Shown here: positions 10,301 to 24,100 of the stretch, piece after piece | Layout: every line of letters starts with the position of its first letter | How positions within the stretch are numbered: the first letter of the stretch is position 1 | NCBI GenBank assembly: GCA_013396525.1 | Contig: VWYX01000215.1 | Coordinates: forward strand, 145,705-209,704 | Direction of reading: 5' to 3' | DNA length: 64,000 bases | Source of the DNA: Chaetorhynchus papuensis | Taxonomy: Eukaryota > Chordata > Aves > Passeriformes > Rhipiduridae | Translations under genes and position numbers: made by a program | The notes under the pieces: model-generated | What the model was told of the DNA's origin: nothing | Seen by the model: only the letters and a program-made list of their open reading frames with translations | The model's database searches: none

Positions 10301-13300
10301 ATTTATGATGACCAGTGTGCCATATGTGCCTGTTTTACTGCTGTGTGTACACAGTTGCTTGTACTGTTTGTAATGCCCTGGCTTCTGCCTGTGCTGGAAT
10401 TTCTCCGGGTTTAAACATGTTTGTCCTAGTAGGGCTCTTTTGGAGTTACCATAAGAAGCCTGGAGGAGGGAGTGTTGTCTCCAAGCCCAGGGACTGTATT
10501 CACAAAACACTGCCTTCTCTGAGGCACTGTAACCTGTTTTAACTGAGTCAGAACAACCTGTGATGGCAATAAGAAAATTATATTAAGCCATGATAACAGC
10601 TTACTTCTCTGTTTTTCAATGAACATCATTGTAAGGTAGAAAAACCAGCATGCTAAAAATCCCAGTGGAAGGCAAGAGTTTTCAGCTTTTAATGTGAACT
10701 ACTGAGTGGAGACCAGACAGCTGTATGAACAAATAGAATGGATAATTTAAAGTTCTGTTGAAATAAAACAAAAGTTTCTGTCAGTTGCATGAATGAACTC
10801 CCACTTGCCAGCAGATTGAACTGCATGATGGATGACAGTAGTGGAAAGAAGTAGGATCTCTGGATCTAGTGCAAAAAAATCCCATACCAGACAAAAGTCT
10901 TCCATTCTGTTCATCTTTTTTTTCAGTTACAAACAAAAAGTTCACACTGGAACTTGGTGCCTGTTCTAGAGCACTGGGTAGCACCAGTATGGCTGAGGGA
11001 GCATTAACAAGATTAGGCACATACATTTATGTACAAGGTGCTCCATGTTTGATATGTGGGTACTTAAAATCTCAGTGAAATATCAAGCTGCTGCAGCAGC
11101 CTCTGAGCATCTGACTAGTTTAATCCAGAGTCGTGATTAATGGGGCAGGACCGGGATGTGATACACAAGTTTTGCCATGTATATTAATGGATGTTAACTT
11201 GGCACTCCTTCCAGTGTTTGTGGAACACAGGCGAGAGCTGGTGGGAGTAAGCAGACTTGCACATATCAGAGAGCAAGATCAGATGGGAAGGATTTGCCTG
11301 GAACTGGTGGGAACTCTTGTTCCTCTCTGCTGCAGCTCATGCCTGAGCTCCTTGCTGCTTCACACATTCTGCCTCCTGTAACAGATTACCAGCTGCCTTT
11401 GTAGAAGTAATTTGATCCTAATCTTTCCGTGTGCTCTGAGGATTTTATTTATACTCTAGCCAATCTGCTTTGGGATAGAATAATGAGATTAGTATTGTAA
11501 AAATTAGTGCAGGTTAAATGTTTTTGTTTTAAATGTGTACTTGATCAATATTATTGTTTCTTACTGTTGCTATAATACTGAAAAGGAAAAAATGCTAAAA
11601 CTTCACACTCTCTCTGCTGTGACAGACAGTAAACTGAATGCAAGGTAATTTTTTTTTTTAAATAACTCTATAGAAAGGATTTTCAGAATGAGTGCTGTTG
11701 AGGCAGCTTCTGCAATATTGAAAGGCAAGAGGTTAAAACCAAGCCTTTTACCCTTTCTAAAAGCTGTACACATTTTTCTTCATAAAAAATTTCCTATGTT
11801 ACTTAAAATTTTCCTTGGGAGAGGAGAGATAATTAAGGGAAAAGGCAGTGTATGAGTTACCTTTGTTTGAAATACATTTCTTTCCTAAGTCTTTAAAATT
11901 TTATTGATTTCTGGAGTTGGGGTGGTTTCGTGCTCCTTCTGCCAGGACCAGAAATAACATTTGTAGGACATAATTTGTTTTGGGTTGTCTGGATTTTGTA
12001 TGTTGTGAGTGATACTCAAGTCAAGGTTGGTGGTTTCTTACTAATTTGCAGAGAACTGTATATTCTTTGTTTAAAATTTTGAACCAGCTGCCTTTCCCTG
12101 TGCCTCAGTAAAAATGAGTGCCTGCTCTAATAAGTCTCCAATATTAGACTGGATACTTAATTGGTGTATCTTTGAATAACCCGGTTTTAACTCTTACAAA
12201 ACTCTCATTTAACTTCACACACTACTTATTTCCCAGTACTTCCACCTTAATGCAAGAACAGCCAGACCAGTAGAACTGGTCTGTATTATCAGGAGTCATG
12301 ATAACCACAGTATGGAAACAGGAGCTGTGCTTTTGCCTGTTGGTCTGAAAAATATTGTTGTTAGGTAGGCTTTTATAACTAGATCTGTTTTCCTTTCGAA
12401 CTGTTCCTTTTCTCCAGATGTACCTGGCAGTTCTGCCTCTGTGAGAAGCTTAGTGTTGCCACCAAGATCAACATTCAAGAAGAAATACATGTAAAATAAA
12501 TTGCATGTAAAATGACCGAATGCATACTGGCATTTTCCCCTGTGATGCTCTTACTGTTCCTTGATTCTGCTGGGAGTGGGATGGTCGCTGGTGTGCTTCA
12601 GAAAGGCTGTGAAAAGGAACAGATTCTGATAGCTACTGCATACCAAGTGGCTTTCAGAGTTACCATAAAAACATAGTAAGGAGGAGAACTACTTTCTAGT
12701 CACTAAATGACAGCGATGGCATGTTAGTTGTAGGCAGCTCAGTTACTGTATGAAGCTTTGTAAGGCTGGAACTGTAAAATTGGTGTGTGGTCTGCAGTGC
12801 CTGTGCTGTGAAGGTTTGTTTCTGTGGTCATGGATGTATCATTAAAACTCCACGAGCAATGCCACTGACATCTTGGAATGCTGCACCTGTATGGAGGGCT
12901 CAATTTTGTGGATTCAGTTGTGGTCAGTGCTACTTGGAGAGATAAAAATCTTGAGAATGAACTTCCTGTTAACACAGGCTTCCCAAGATACCAGTTGGTG
13001 TCTGATTCAAAGCTTTCCTGCTTACTCTTTGGTTTGTCTGAGATAGCTGTGAGTTTACAAGCACTTCTATTTTACTTTGTAGTGAGTAGCATGATGTTTC
13101 CTAAATAAATTTCAGGAGTTCACTGATACTATTCTTTGTCTAAAACTGCCCTCTGTTTGAACCTTAAATCATCAATACTTCTGTTTTTATTGGAGCCTAT
13201 TGATTACAGTGCAGAAAGTCATGCTATATAGTCATCCTGCTTATGGTTGACCAGCTAAGAGGCTTATTGATAGCACAAACAGATTAGCTCAGGGATAATT

Positions 13301-14090
13301 CTTAGATTCAATTATGTTGGCAGATTTGCTTCAGTTAAATCGGTGAGTGGCCGTACTGGAGTTGATTCTTTGCCTTATCTTGCAGCTTCTCTGGACAGGA
13401 TTGTCTAACCTTGCCATCCATTAGATGCTGAAAACCCAAATAAGACTGCTGCTCTGTAACTGTCATATTTTCTTCTGTGTGTGTTTGGGGTTTTTTTGGT
13501 AACAATACTGATAGATTAATATGTTAGAGTCCTGTTGGTTTTGCTTGTGTTTATAACAGAAGTTCAGAACACTTTAGCTGAGTACTAGAAAGAAGGAAGG
13601 AAATGTGGGAAGAGAGCTTGGTTTAAAAGCTCTTACAAAGTTTCATTATTGGCTTATTTTGACATTACACCATGCTGCTGCCCATCAGAGCAAATTTTCT
13701 CATGGCTGTGGATTCCCCCTTCTATCCTCTTCCATATTTTGGTGCATGGAATTGAGTCCTTGACACGGGCAAGAGCTGTTTTTAAGGTTAATTTTCAGAT
13801 TGTCCATCCTGAGCAGCTCTTAGCTGGGAGCAAAGGAAGCAATAATACTAAGTGGATGAGACTTCAGTGTCAAGAGAGAATAGCCTTCAGTGAACATGAG
13901 CTGATTTTGAAACTGCTGCACTCCAAGCTCTGATATAACCAACATTAGTTTTGTGTTGGTAGATGAAATGCTGAGGCTGACAATAACCTGCTGCATATTT
14001 TTGTGCTTTGGCATGTTCTTGACTCCAAGCACTTGTATGAACAGAAGAGAGGAATACTGAGCTCTGTAGGAAGGTTGCTTCTTTGGTGGA

Positions 14091-14635
14091 TCACAGCATG
14101 GTTAAGATTGGAAGGGATTTCTGGAGGTCATGAGGTCCATCCAACCTCCCTGCTCAAGCAGGGTTATCCTATAGCATTTGGCACAGGTCTGTGTCGTGAC
14201 AGCATCTGAATATCTCCAAGGCTGGAGACTCCATTGCCTCCCTGAGCAACCTCTGTCAGTGCCTGGTCACTCTCACAGGGAAAAAATGTTCCTGGATGTT
14301 TAGAGGGAACTGCTTGTGTTTCAGGCTGTGCCCATCACCGGTCTTGTCACCGGGAACCACTGAAAGAGCCTGGCTCTATCCTCCCTCCCTGCAGGTATTT
14401 ATACCCATTCATGTGATCTCCCTGAACCTTCTCATCTCCAGCTGATCAGTCCCAGCTCTCTCAGCCTGTCCTCATAAGAGGAATGCCCTGGTCTTCCTTC
14501 TTTGTCTTAGTGGCCAGTCATTGTCCTCTCCCCAGTATGTCCATCTTCTTCTTATACTGGAGAGTGCAGAATTGGACACAGTACCCCAGGTGTGGCCTCA
14601 CCAGTGCTGACTAGAGGGGAAGGATCACCTCTCAT
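14091..14635 (-). mobile_element. CR1 LINE fragment, longest copy in the window (reverse)
   Basis: Reverse CR1. The 3' end is at the left, 'ggttaagattggaagggatt'. The body continues through 'catccaacctccctgctcaa', 'ctcatctccagctgatcagt', 'cagctctctcagcctgtcct' and 'ccaggtgtggcctcaccagt', reaching well into the ORF2 end. It is about 545 bp with many substitutions and small indels, so it is old and inactive. Confidence 0.92.
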
Positions 14636-17550
14636 CTAGTTTCCAGTTAAAGGAAAGAATGTGTGAACCCCCTGCTCCACTAGGTAATTCCATGCTTCAA
14701 ACAAAACACAGAAAAACTGCTCATCACTAGTTTTCAGTGAATTTTAAAATAATGCTGAGTTGACTTGTTCCGTCTTTTAATAGAAACCAAAGGTTAGGAA
14801 AGTTTTCATACAGTGGAAACATTTGTAGCATAAAGGGGAAGAATGAAAACTGTGGATACATTGAGGTTACATGTGCCTCTTTGAAGAGCTTAGTGGACTG
14901 CTCCTGGAATCAATCAGTGCATTTTTACATTGTGTCTTCATGTAAATTCTAAATTTCGTCTTTTTAAAGGCAATTGCTGCTAATGTCATACTGGAATCTT
15001 ATTTCAAGCAAATCAGGACCCTGTATGAATTATGGTTTAACAGTAGCCACAATTTGGTGTCCTAGGGGATACTGCAGTGCAATTTTGTTTCAAGAGAGAG
15101 GTATTTTTTTTTAAGTCTAATCAATGTCTGCTGTGGGAAATGAAGACTTTTGCTGTCCTCTTTAATGTTTAGATAAGTGGAGCTTGTGTTACTAACAACA
15201 CTGCCTGTCCCAGAAAGCCTGGTTTCCCTATCAGGTACTGCACAGTTGCACACTTCACAGGGAGCAGCAGACACTCCTCTGCAGTAAGCAGAAACCTTGC
15301 AGTTTAAATCCGTGCAAACCCATTGCCACAGTGATACCTGTAAAATTAGCAGAATTGGAAGGCATTGGAACGCTGTCCAAGTCTTTTGACTGCCCTTTAA
15401 ACCTGTTTTAAATGGAATTTCTTTCTCTGCAGCCGTGTCTGATCATACTAGCTATTTCTGAGGAGGTGTTAAGCACTGTTGACGTAAAGTGATGAGGTGG
15501 AAATCAATCTTTCTTTTAACATGTTTTTTTGCACTAGATCTTCTGCTGCAGTCACAAATTGCACTGCTGTCAGAAAGGAATGGTGGGCTTCTGTTGTGTT
15601 TGGGTAATACTGCAGCATTGATCACTTCCAGGTGTTTATGGAGGGGGTGGAGATGAGGATTAACCAAAAACATCACCTCTTGGAGCCTTTGGTCTTGTAA
15701 TGAGTTATGCAAACCTGCATGTGTGAAGGCCATATCAAAATCAGTCCTTTATGCCTGTATTTCCTGAGGGTCATGTCGTGTTGTCAGGTGGTAGATAAGC
15801 ATGTTACAGCTTGACCCAGTGACTTGTAACTGACCTGAGAGCCACATGTTTCCAATATCCAATATCCAATCTCAACTGAAAATGCTTTTTCTAATTGTCT
15901 GAAATGTTTGTAACCTTTGATTATTCTTGTATTTGCTCACTAGAATTTTACTCTGTAGCAGCTTTCTCAAAAACTGTGTTTTTGCAAGATATCAAAAGCA
16001 ATTAGAATGAAAAGGCTAATAAAAGCTAAATATTGCATTTGTCTGGCAGAGTACTTTGTCCCGAAGTCCAGAGAGGTGTGTACTGTCATACTATTGGATG
16101 TATGTTATGCTATCATTTTTTTTTTCTGCAGAGAACATTGATTTCTCCATGACATTCACTTGTACTGCTTTTATCTACTAAATGAGGTTTCATTTAGGAA
16201 CTGTTGTACCTCAGGCAAAAGCAACTTTCCAAAATACTTTGCCCTTTTACATTGCAAAAGCTGAAAATATTCAATGTGAACTTCTAATGAACTGAGTTTG
16301 TTTAAGCATTCATGAATCACAAAGATCAGTCTTCTCTTATTTTGAAATGGATGAAGGGGGGCAGCAAGATCAAAACATTTGAGGTAATTTAGGAGTTCAT
16401 GCCAGTATTAAAATTAAATCCAGTTCTTGTGAATCTCTGTTAAAAGGCTCTCAGTCTCTTGGGGTCAGTGGATTGGCACATTCTGTAGCTATTTAGGGCC
16501 TGACAGGGTATGTGAAACAGGCAGCAACCTCAGCAGATGTGGGTGCTACACCTGCACTTTTTTCCCCCTACAGTACCAAGGTTGATAGTGTACATTACTA
16601 ATTTTCTTACAAAAGGAAAACTTCAGGTGACCCAAAAGAGTTTCCTTTCCCTGAGGAGTGTGTGGCTTGCTCAAGTAATTTGAGTGCATTTTACAGAAGT
16701 TTTAAACATGTCTGGCAGATGGCTTGTGCAGGATAAGATGGTGCTACTTTTGCAGTAGTTATTTTAGTAAAATAGGTGTAATGTTAAGCTGGCAATGGGA
16801 TATTGCTGTGAAAAAGATCAGTGTTCAAAATGGGAGCCTGGGATTTCACAGGCTGGGAACAGAGCACGTCCAAGACACACAGTTATCTCACTTTGCTCAT
16901 TGATGAATGTTCAAGGTAGGTCAGTCTTGGTGTCTCGAGCCTGACTTGCCAACATCCGCCCTCCAAGAGTAAACACTGCACCCGTTTTGTACTGTTTATC
17001 AACTTTCAGAGGACACCTGCTCTATGTTGACATAAAGGAAGAAAACTGGAAGGTTTTCTCATTGATATCCCTCTGTACTATTATACCTGAATAGCAGGAA
17101 AGAGAGAAGGGAAATAGGATTTTTGACTTGGAAAAAAGGACAAGAATCTTTCTTGTTCTGTTCATGGGGGTATTACTGTCTTTAAAAAAATAAATATAGA
17201 TAACTTATGGAATGAGTGATGTATTAAATCTAGAAATGTTTGTATGTAAAGGCAAAGATACAACCAAGTGTAATTTGAAGACAATAAACATAGAATTAAC
17301 AGTTCACAGTAGTTACCTAACTCCTGAAGAGCTGCTCAGCCCTGGTGGAAAGGGCAGATTGATGTCACTGCATGTTGGGTGCAGATCCTGAATATGAGAA
17401 TGGATTACTTAAATTCAGTGTGCATGATTTTATTACTATCTTATTTCATTCTTTGTGGAATATTTTTTGCCTTATTCTTGTTCCCAAATGGTTGTTGAAT
17501 AGACCTGCTGACAGGAACTTCATCATAGTGATAGGACCTTAAATGATACA

Positions 17551-17708
17551 CACAGAGAAGCTCTGGATGCTGAAAGTGATCAAGGCCCAGCTGGACAGGG
17601 CTCTGAGCAACCTGGTCTAGTGAAAGGTGTCCCCCTGCTCATAGCAGGGGGTTGGACTAGTTGACCTTTAAGATCCCTTCCAAATCAAAGTATAGCTATG
17701 ACTCTGTG
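17551..17708 (+). mobile_element. CR1 LINE fragment, 3' end, decayed
   Basis: Plus-orientation CR1 end: 'cagagaagctctggatgctg', 'gggctctgagcaacctggtc', 'gggggttggactagttgacc', 'gatcccttccaa', then a degraded terminal 'tatgactctg'. Short and 5'-truncated. Confidence 0.88.
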
Positions 17709-19029
17709 AAATGTGACTATGAATGTTTTGGGGTTTTTATCAAAAAGTAACATGAAATGCATTATGTTGATCCATATGACTATTTACAGTAAGAATTAAG
17801 AACTGAAATAAATTTCTTTTATTTGTTAAAGTAAAGCTGATGCTTCCTTAACAAAAATTTCACGTGACTTGTCAACTGCTATTTAGACAGAGGTTTCAAT
17901 TCAGGTGGACAAAACTGTACTTTTAAATAGTCCTAGTTGTTCATCATAGGTCAGCTTAAATCCAAGATTTTTCAAAAGGAAAAAATTAACTTTCTTCCTT
18001 TCTACCAACTAATAATGGATTATTATGGACTAAATGGATTATTTATTGGATTTGTAAGTATAGCAGAGCTGCTCTTCCAGTAGGTATGAATTCAACGAGA
18101 ACAAAGATGTTTTTGTCTATTCTGTTGCCAGTCAGCTTGTCAGCATCAGTTTCGTCAGTGGCTATGGGATTGGTCTGGGCAAACAAACCTCATCTCTCTG
18201 TAACTGCAGAGGAGGCCTTTGCTGTTAAGTTTTGGGCTAATTGACACTTGTGTAGGATCTGTGAATTCTGGCTCTGGGTGTTCACCTAGTGCTGTCCGTC
18301 AGCCCTGTGGTGTCACAATTAAGCACACACACCGGTTACAGGACTGATGGTTTGAGTCCCACCAGGGATTGCTATTTTCATGGCAATGAAGCTTGGCAGA
18401 ATGCTTTGCAACACCAGTATTCGAAAACCCACACAGCTGAAGCCAGCACAGTGCCTGTGAGTGGTTTGACTCCCCCATCCCCTTGGCTTAGCCTTTCCAA
18501 CCAGGTTGCATTCCTGATCGCATTGATGTGGAGTGGTAGAAGCACGGATGTCTCTGTGAGGAAAAAGGAGCAACAAGGATACATGGCTCCAGGGTAAGTG
18601 TGCGGTAGGGTGGCAGTGCTTTCAGGACAGCCTACACAAATATTAGCTAGAGGTGCCTGGGAGGGCATGTGCCTGAAGGCTGTGCTTCTGTAACCAGATT
18701 AGCCTGGGCTCACAGTTTGCCATCTCTGCTGGAGATAGTCCTGCCTTGTCCTAGCACTAGCTATGTGTTGCACCTCTTTGTCCACAGATCTTTCATACTG
18801 ACTGTTACCCCCTGGGAAATAAGCCAGGGAGGCAAATTGAAAAACGTGGCTTGTAAAGCTGGTTAGATTTCTTTAGTTTTAGTTTTATTGCTAGTTTATC
18901 TTTCTTAGGGAGTTAGATGAATGGTGGAGATGGCACAAAGGTGACACAGGAATGTGCAGGCAAGGCAAATTAGTGTTTAGTTTGCTTTAGGTGTGTAATA
19001 CCACACCTTGTATTCAGCCTGTGGGCATT

Positions 19030-19101
19030 AAGTTATACAGGTCCCTTTAAAAATGAGAGTTAATTAAGTTACATAGGTCTCTTGAAAAATGAGAGCTGAT
19101 G
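19030..19101. repeat. Imperfect tandem duplication, 2 x 36 bp
   Basis: Units 19030-19065 and 19066-19101 align end to end without gaps. Both start aagtta and carry aaatgagag near the end, with several substitutions between them. This is a local duplication that has since diverged. Confidence 0.65.
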
Positions 19102-21144
19102 CCATCAAAGTTGAACGATTTGTTAGTTGTGTGGGAGTTTTTGTTTTGTAGTTTGTTGGGGTATTTTTGTTTTGGATTTTTTTGTTTGTTTGTTTTCTTT
19201 TTTTAATAAAAGAAAGCCACCAATATCATTTTAGTAGTCTTGGTTAGCAGATTTGCACGGAGAGGATTGAATACCCTGTCCTGTTGCTCTTATCTGGTAA
19301 ATTAGCACTAATTAGTTTGTCAAGAAGTCTGAGAGGAAATTCCTAAATGCACCTAGGAGCAGGCCTATTGTTTTGATCCTATGACCAGCAGGAATAACTT
19401 GAAGATAAAACATGATATTATATTACAGCGGGAGAAATGAGTAAGAGGAAATAGGAGGGGCTGCATAGTCAGGAAAATGATCAGTTTGTAACATGACTTG
19501 TTATAGCAGATGTAATACTGTGTTCTCTTCTTTGTTCCTCAGACCTTTCCCTGGCAAGGTAAGCAAGCAGTTATTATAATGTGGGCAATAAAAGCTTTTT
19601 TGATGGGTTTTTATTTTTTTTTTATTTAATGAACCCTTAGACTGAACAGCTATAAAATACCTATTTCCAACTTCAGGTATTGGAAAAGTATGAACAGGGC
19701 TTCAGCCTGTTCTGGCTCTGATGTAAATCCTACAGCAGATAATTAATTTATCTTCTGAAAGTGGTTCCTGATTGCCCTGTTTTCTAACTGAAGACCAGGA
19801 GTGTGCCAACTTGGAACTGAGTATATGTGAAGCTAAAGAACAGATTTTGGGAGGGACTGCTTTGGACACGTCATTGTTCAATGCTATAGTCCATTACCAC
19901 CAGAGAAGTGAAAGGAGTTTGGGGTCTCAGAATATTATGGCACTGTTGTTTCTTTAAGGGCACTGAAGACATTTGCAAGCATCTTTTATGAATTCTGATA
20001 TTTTGGCTGATCTACTTTTTCTCCCTGTTCTTCTTTCTTTCTTTCTTTTTTTTTTTACCCATACTTTTTCTCTGGCTTTGTTTTGTATGTCAAGTGTTGC
20101 AGAGTTTCCTTTATCTCCTCATATAAGAGAGCTCCAACAGAGAAAATTACAATCCTTTCTCTTTTTTTCCCTGTTTTTTCTTCAGGATATCTATTTATGG
20201 TTTGTAAAGTTCTTGGAAGTAACAGACTTTTGAAAAAGAAAAATGAGCAAACAAGGTTAAGTGGAATTTGTAATATGCATATAAATTTTTATTTAAGATT
20301 TAACTCTTAAAAGAAACCCCAAACCCGAATAACTATTTTATAAATTTATTTTCTAAATACCTTTTCACACAAGATACCAAGAAGTTGTTGTGGTGGCCAA
20401 AAGAAGTTGTGCTACCTAACTGTATTGCCTGTCTAGCAAAAACTTAATGAAGTTTTTTGGCCTGCTAAAACTAACCTAAAAAAAACCATTTCTGAACAAG
20501 TGGATTAAGTAACATTTGGAGAATAGATTTTAATAGAAGTTGGAAACTGGGATATTTACAGATGTAAATGCCTATCAATTAAGAGAAACAGAATATGGCC
20601 CTGAAACTCAGGAATAATTCATTGAGTAAAATCCAAGTCATGAAGATGTGAATTATTGATTTTAAAGGGGTTGGTTGCTTGCTTTTTGTGTCTTGAGGGT
20701 TATCTTTGCTCTTTTGGGAAGTAATTGCAGAGGACAGCCAAGTGAATGTAGATTCAGCATAGGTTGCCACTTGCACACTGGAACAGCAAACCCAGACTTG
20801 AGTCACAAGGGTTAAACAAGTTGTTACTTGTTTCTTTGTGTGTGAAGATCCCTCTTACCCTGCCTGAAGTGAAAAACGCGGAGAAGGAGAAAGGAATACA
20901 GTGACTGGGTGGGTGGGTGTGTTTTGAGGGAGAGGGAGTAGAATTTGGAAAGATGTGTTACATTACAAGATATGATGTTTGGTCTGAAATGGTCACTTGT
21001 CTTGTCTTGGAAGTCTGTATTGACCTCTGGGCTTCTTGTTTTTTTTGATTAAAAACAAAACAAAAAAGGTCAAATCACTGTTACAGTAGGGTAACCTGTC
21101 TGAGTGTAGGTAGTATATGCAGTATCTCAGCTGTGGAGGTAAAA

Positions 21145-21182
21145 GAGTCTGGAATCCTTGACAGAGTCTGGAATCTTTGACA
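21145..21182. repeat. Tandem duplication, 2 x 19 bp
   Basis: The unit gagtctggaatccttgaca (21145-21163) is repeated at 21164-21182 with a single C/T difference. The near identity indicates a recent slip or duplication. Confidence 0.85.
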
Positions 21183-24100
21183 CCTCAGATGTGTCTCTGA
21201 ATTACAGTCTCCTGGATCTTGCATGCTGCAGTTTAGGGACCGTGTCAAAATGTCAGCAGCTGCTTTCACATTTGTAGTGTTGACAATATGACCTTCAGGT
21301 TAAGAGATGTCTGCTGACATGAGCTGTGCCTGGTATATGTTTGTTTTACTCTATTTGGAGCTTTTGTAGTTGCATACTTCCAAATGACCACAAAGCAAAT
21401 GAGGGCATGAAACAACTGTCTTTTGCACTTGCAGGTGGCTCTTCTAATACTTAAGCACTGATGCTTCCACTTTCTCATTGTGCTCTGGGGTATAGTAGTT
21501 TGTGGTAAAGCACATGTGCAGCTTAAATGAGAAGAAGGTAGGAAAGGAGCAATTGTATTTCTTGGTAACACTGTCCTTGTACTAGTTAGCATTTGTACCT
21601 GGAAGGGTGAGTTTGTAAATGGGGGAGTTTGCTGGGGAGGTGTTGTAAACAGGAGAGGGGATTTAGTCTCTTAACCTGTGTCAGCTTAGTGCTGGTAAAT
21701 GCAGCTCAGCATAGTGGTGCTGTCTTGGGTCTTTTGTCCAGGTTTTGCTTCTTGCATGCAGGCTATGTTCAGCTCAGTACAAGGCTGTGGTAATGTGAGT
21801 GTGCTGTCCACTTCTGTTAACTCTTTTTTTTGGATACTTATTCAAGATGGGCATATCAGCTGGCACAAGGTTGACACATAGTGATATAGGTAATTACTGC
21901 ATGGTGTGTGCTTCAAGGGCTTGTTACTCTCTGAGCTGAGTTAGCCGAGTCACTTTCACTGGAGCCTATAACCTCTTTATATAAAATGATATCTGGTGTG
22001 AATCAAACTGTAATTCTGATTATTAAGGCTGTGTAAAGTAGGCGACTGTCTCATTAACTAAGTTTAGTTGTAGCTTGGAAGGCCTCTAGTCTATTTCATA
22101 ACTGCACTGCGATCTGATGTTATTTGTGAGCTTTGTGATTAGTTTATCGTGTTAGAAGAGCTCCCCCATCCACCCCCCATCTTGCATGGACTGTGTGCAG
22201 CATTACTGTCAGACATATTTCCAGAGAGATGGGAATCAGGCCAAGCAGGAATTATTACAGGTTGTGGTAATGACTGCACTTTGCAGTTGTACAGTGTTTG
22301 CATTGTGTCTGTCTTTGTCCTATGTCAGACTTATTTGTCTTACACCCCAGCCTGTAGCTTCCTGAATAGAAAAATATGGGTTCTGTCAGGAGAGCTGCTT
22401 AATAAAGGCACATGTTGAAATACTCAGGAAGAAAAAACTGTTTTCTGGGAAAATTCCAGATTGCTGAGAGGAAGGACGTAGCATGCAGATGGGCTAGAAA
22501 GCGTGCATGTTAAGATTCCCGGCCTTTTCCTGGTCAGTAGCCTGATCTTGCAAGCAGAGCAAGGCTGAGCACCTGGAAGTTTTCTGCAGATATCATTGTA
22601 CTGGCTGAAATAGTGCAGATAGCCAGGGCCAGTCTCTTTGAAATAGGGAAGTACTAACCCACTTATAAGGACTCCTTGTCTCTACCTGCTTTCTGTCACA
22701 AGGGACTTGTAGCTACAGTGTGTCGCACCAGAAATAAAGGGAAAAAAATCTGGGCCTGTAGCAAGTGAGGAAACAAAATCTAGAGACATCAGTAGGTACG
22801 GTCCTGCTCCGAGCCAGCAGTTACAGGCTGGCTTACACAGGAGAACTTTGTTAGTTCTGCAAATTGTTTGTGCCTCTGAGAGATCATGCTTTTTTTGTGA
22901 ACAGTGGCCCTTTCTGCCAAGTTGAAGGACATCATGTGTCTTATATGTGGCTACTGTATCTGTTACACAAGTGACAGCACAGCAACAGTAGACTTCTTTA
23001 GTGTGTCTGATGTCAAACTTATTTTTGTAAAGCAGGGTAATTCATTACTGTTGCCAGCCCAGATATTTGCTATGGCCACAGTCAACACTTGTGACACAGC
23101 TGTTGCTGCCATTGCACAGTGAGCTCCCCAGTTGGAGTATAAGGTAAAATTCAAGCAGGTTTTTCTTATTTACTGTCAGAAATCTACACAGGACCACAAA
23201 TACAGTCTTCTGTTGGTACTTGTGTTGTATAGGTGTTGGAATTAAAAATTTATGGTCAAACTGATGTTGTTTGAGGCTGTATCTTTTCTTTCTGTAGATA
23301 CTCTTCTGCTGCAGGTTTTTGTTTCTCCATTGATGTAGTTTTTGCTGATGTTTAGGCTTTGTTTGAAAAGGTGGGACCATTCGCCTAGTTCCTTAAAATG
23401 CACTTTTTTTCATAGTCAAGTCAGAAATAAGAGCATATGTGTAGTATAATGGCTCAATTATGGTCTTGATTTAAAAATGCTACCTAAAATGTGTCTGTAT
23501 CTTATAGTTCTGAGAGGAATTACAGATCAGATAGAGGGTAGTAGGAGGAGTAAGGCATATAACTGATGCATGACTGTATGTTTGTCACAGCCAAACTGAT
23601 TACTGTAACTGGACTAGTCTAGTGTTTTTTCCTTTCTCAGACTTTGTTGCTTTTATATAAAACTAATAAGTAACTTGCTCTGTATTTTCTCTTTCCCCTT
23701 GTTGTTCAGCAATGTGGTACAAATTAAGAAGGATTATCTGCTAAATGCCTCTTCTTTTAAGAGGGCCAATATTGTTGGACAGTGTGGGAATTTACAAAGT
23801 GTTGCCTTTCTCTGCTTTTGGGATATTTCTCCCCTCTCTCCCTCATGAGAAACAGGAAAGAAAACATTTTTCTGATGAGGATATTAGTGTCACATTGGCA
23901 TTTTAGAGCAGTCAGATTTAAATGGGTTGTTCCTGGAATTTGAAGTTCAGTATTCAGTCTTTTGTTACTGTGGGTACAGCAGTTTGCTAAAGTAGCCACC
24001 TCTTCATGCTTTGCCAGTGGCTAAACGTGCCTTCCATGGGTGCACCTGCACACCTTATGTTAAACTGAACTCATGCCCACTGACTGCTGGAACCTTCCTG

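Noticed and set aside
15851..15872. Minisatellite from tccaatatccaatatccaat
   Set aside because: Only about three short units; too small to be worth annotating as a repeat locus.
18289..18375. tRNA-like B box (ggtttgagtccca) that could mark a tRNA gene or tRNA-derived SINE
   Set aside because: No matching A box, acceptor stem or cloverleaf could be drawn, and no SINE tail follows.
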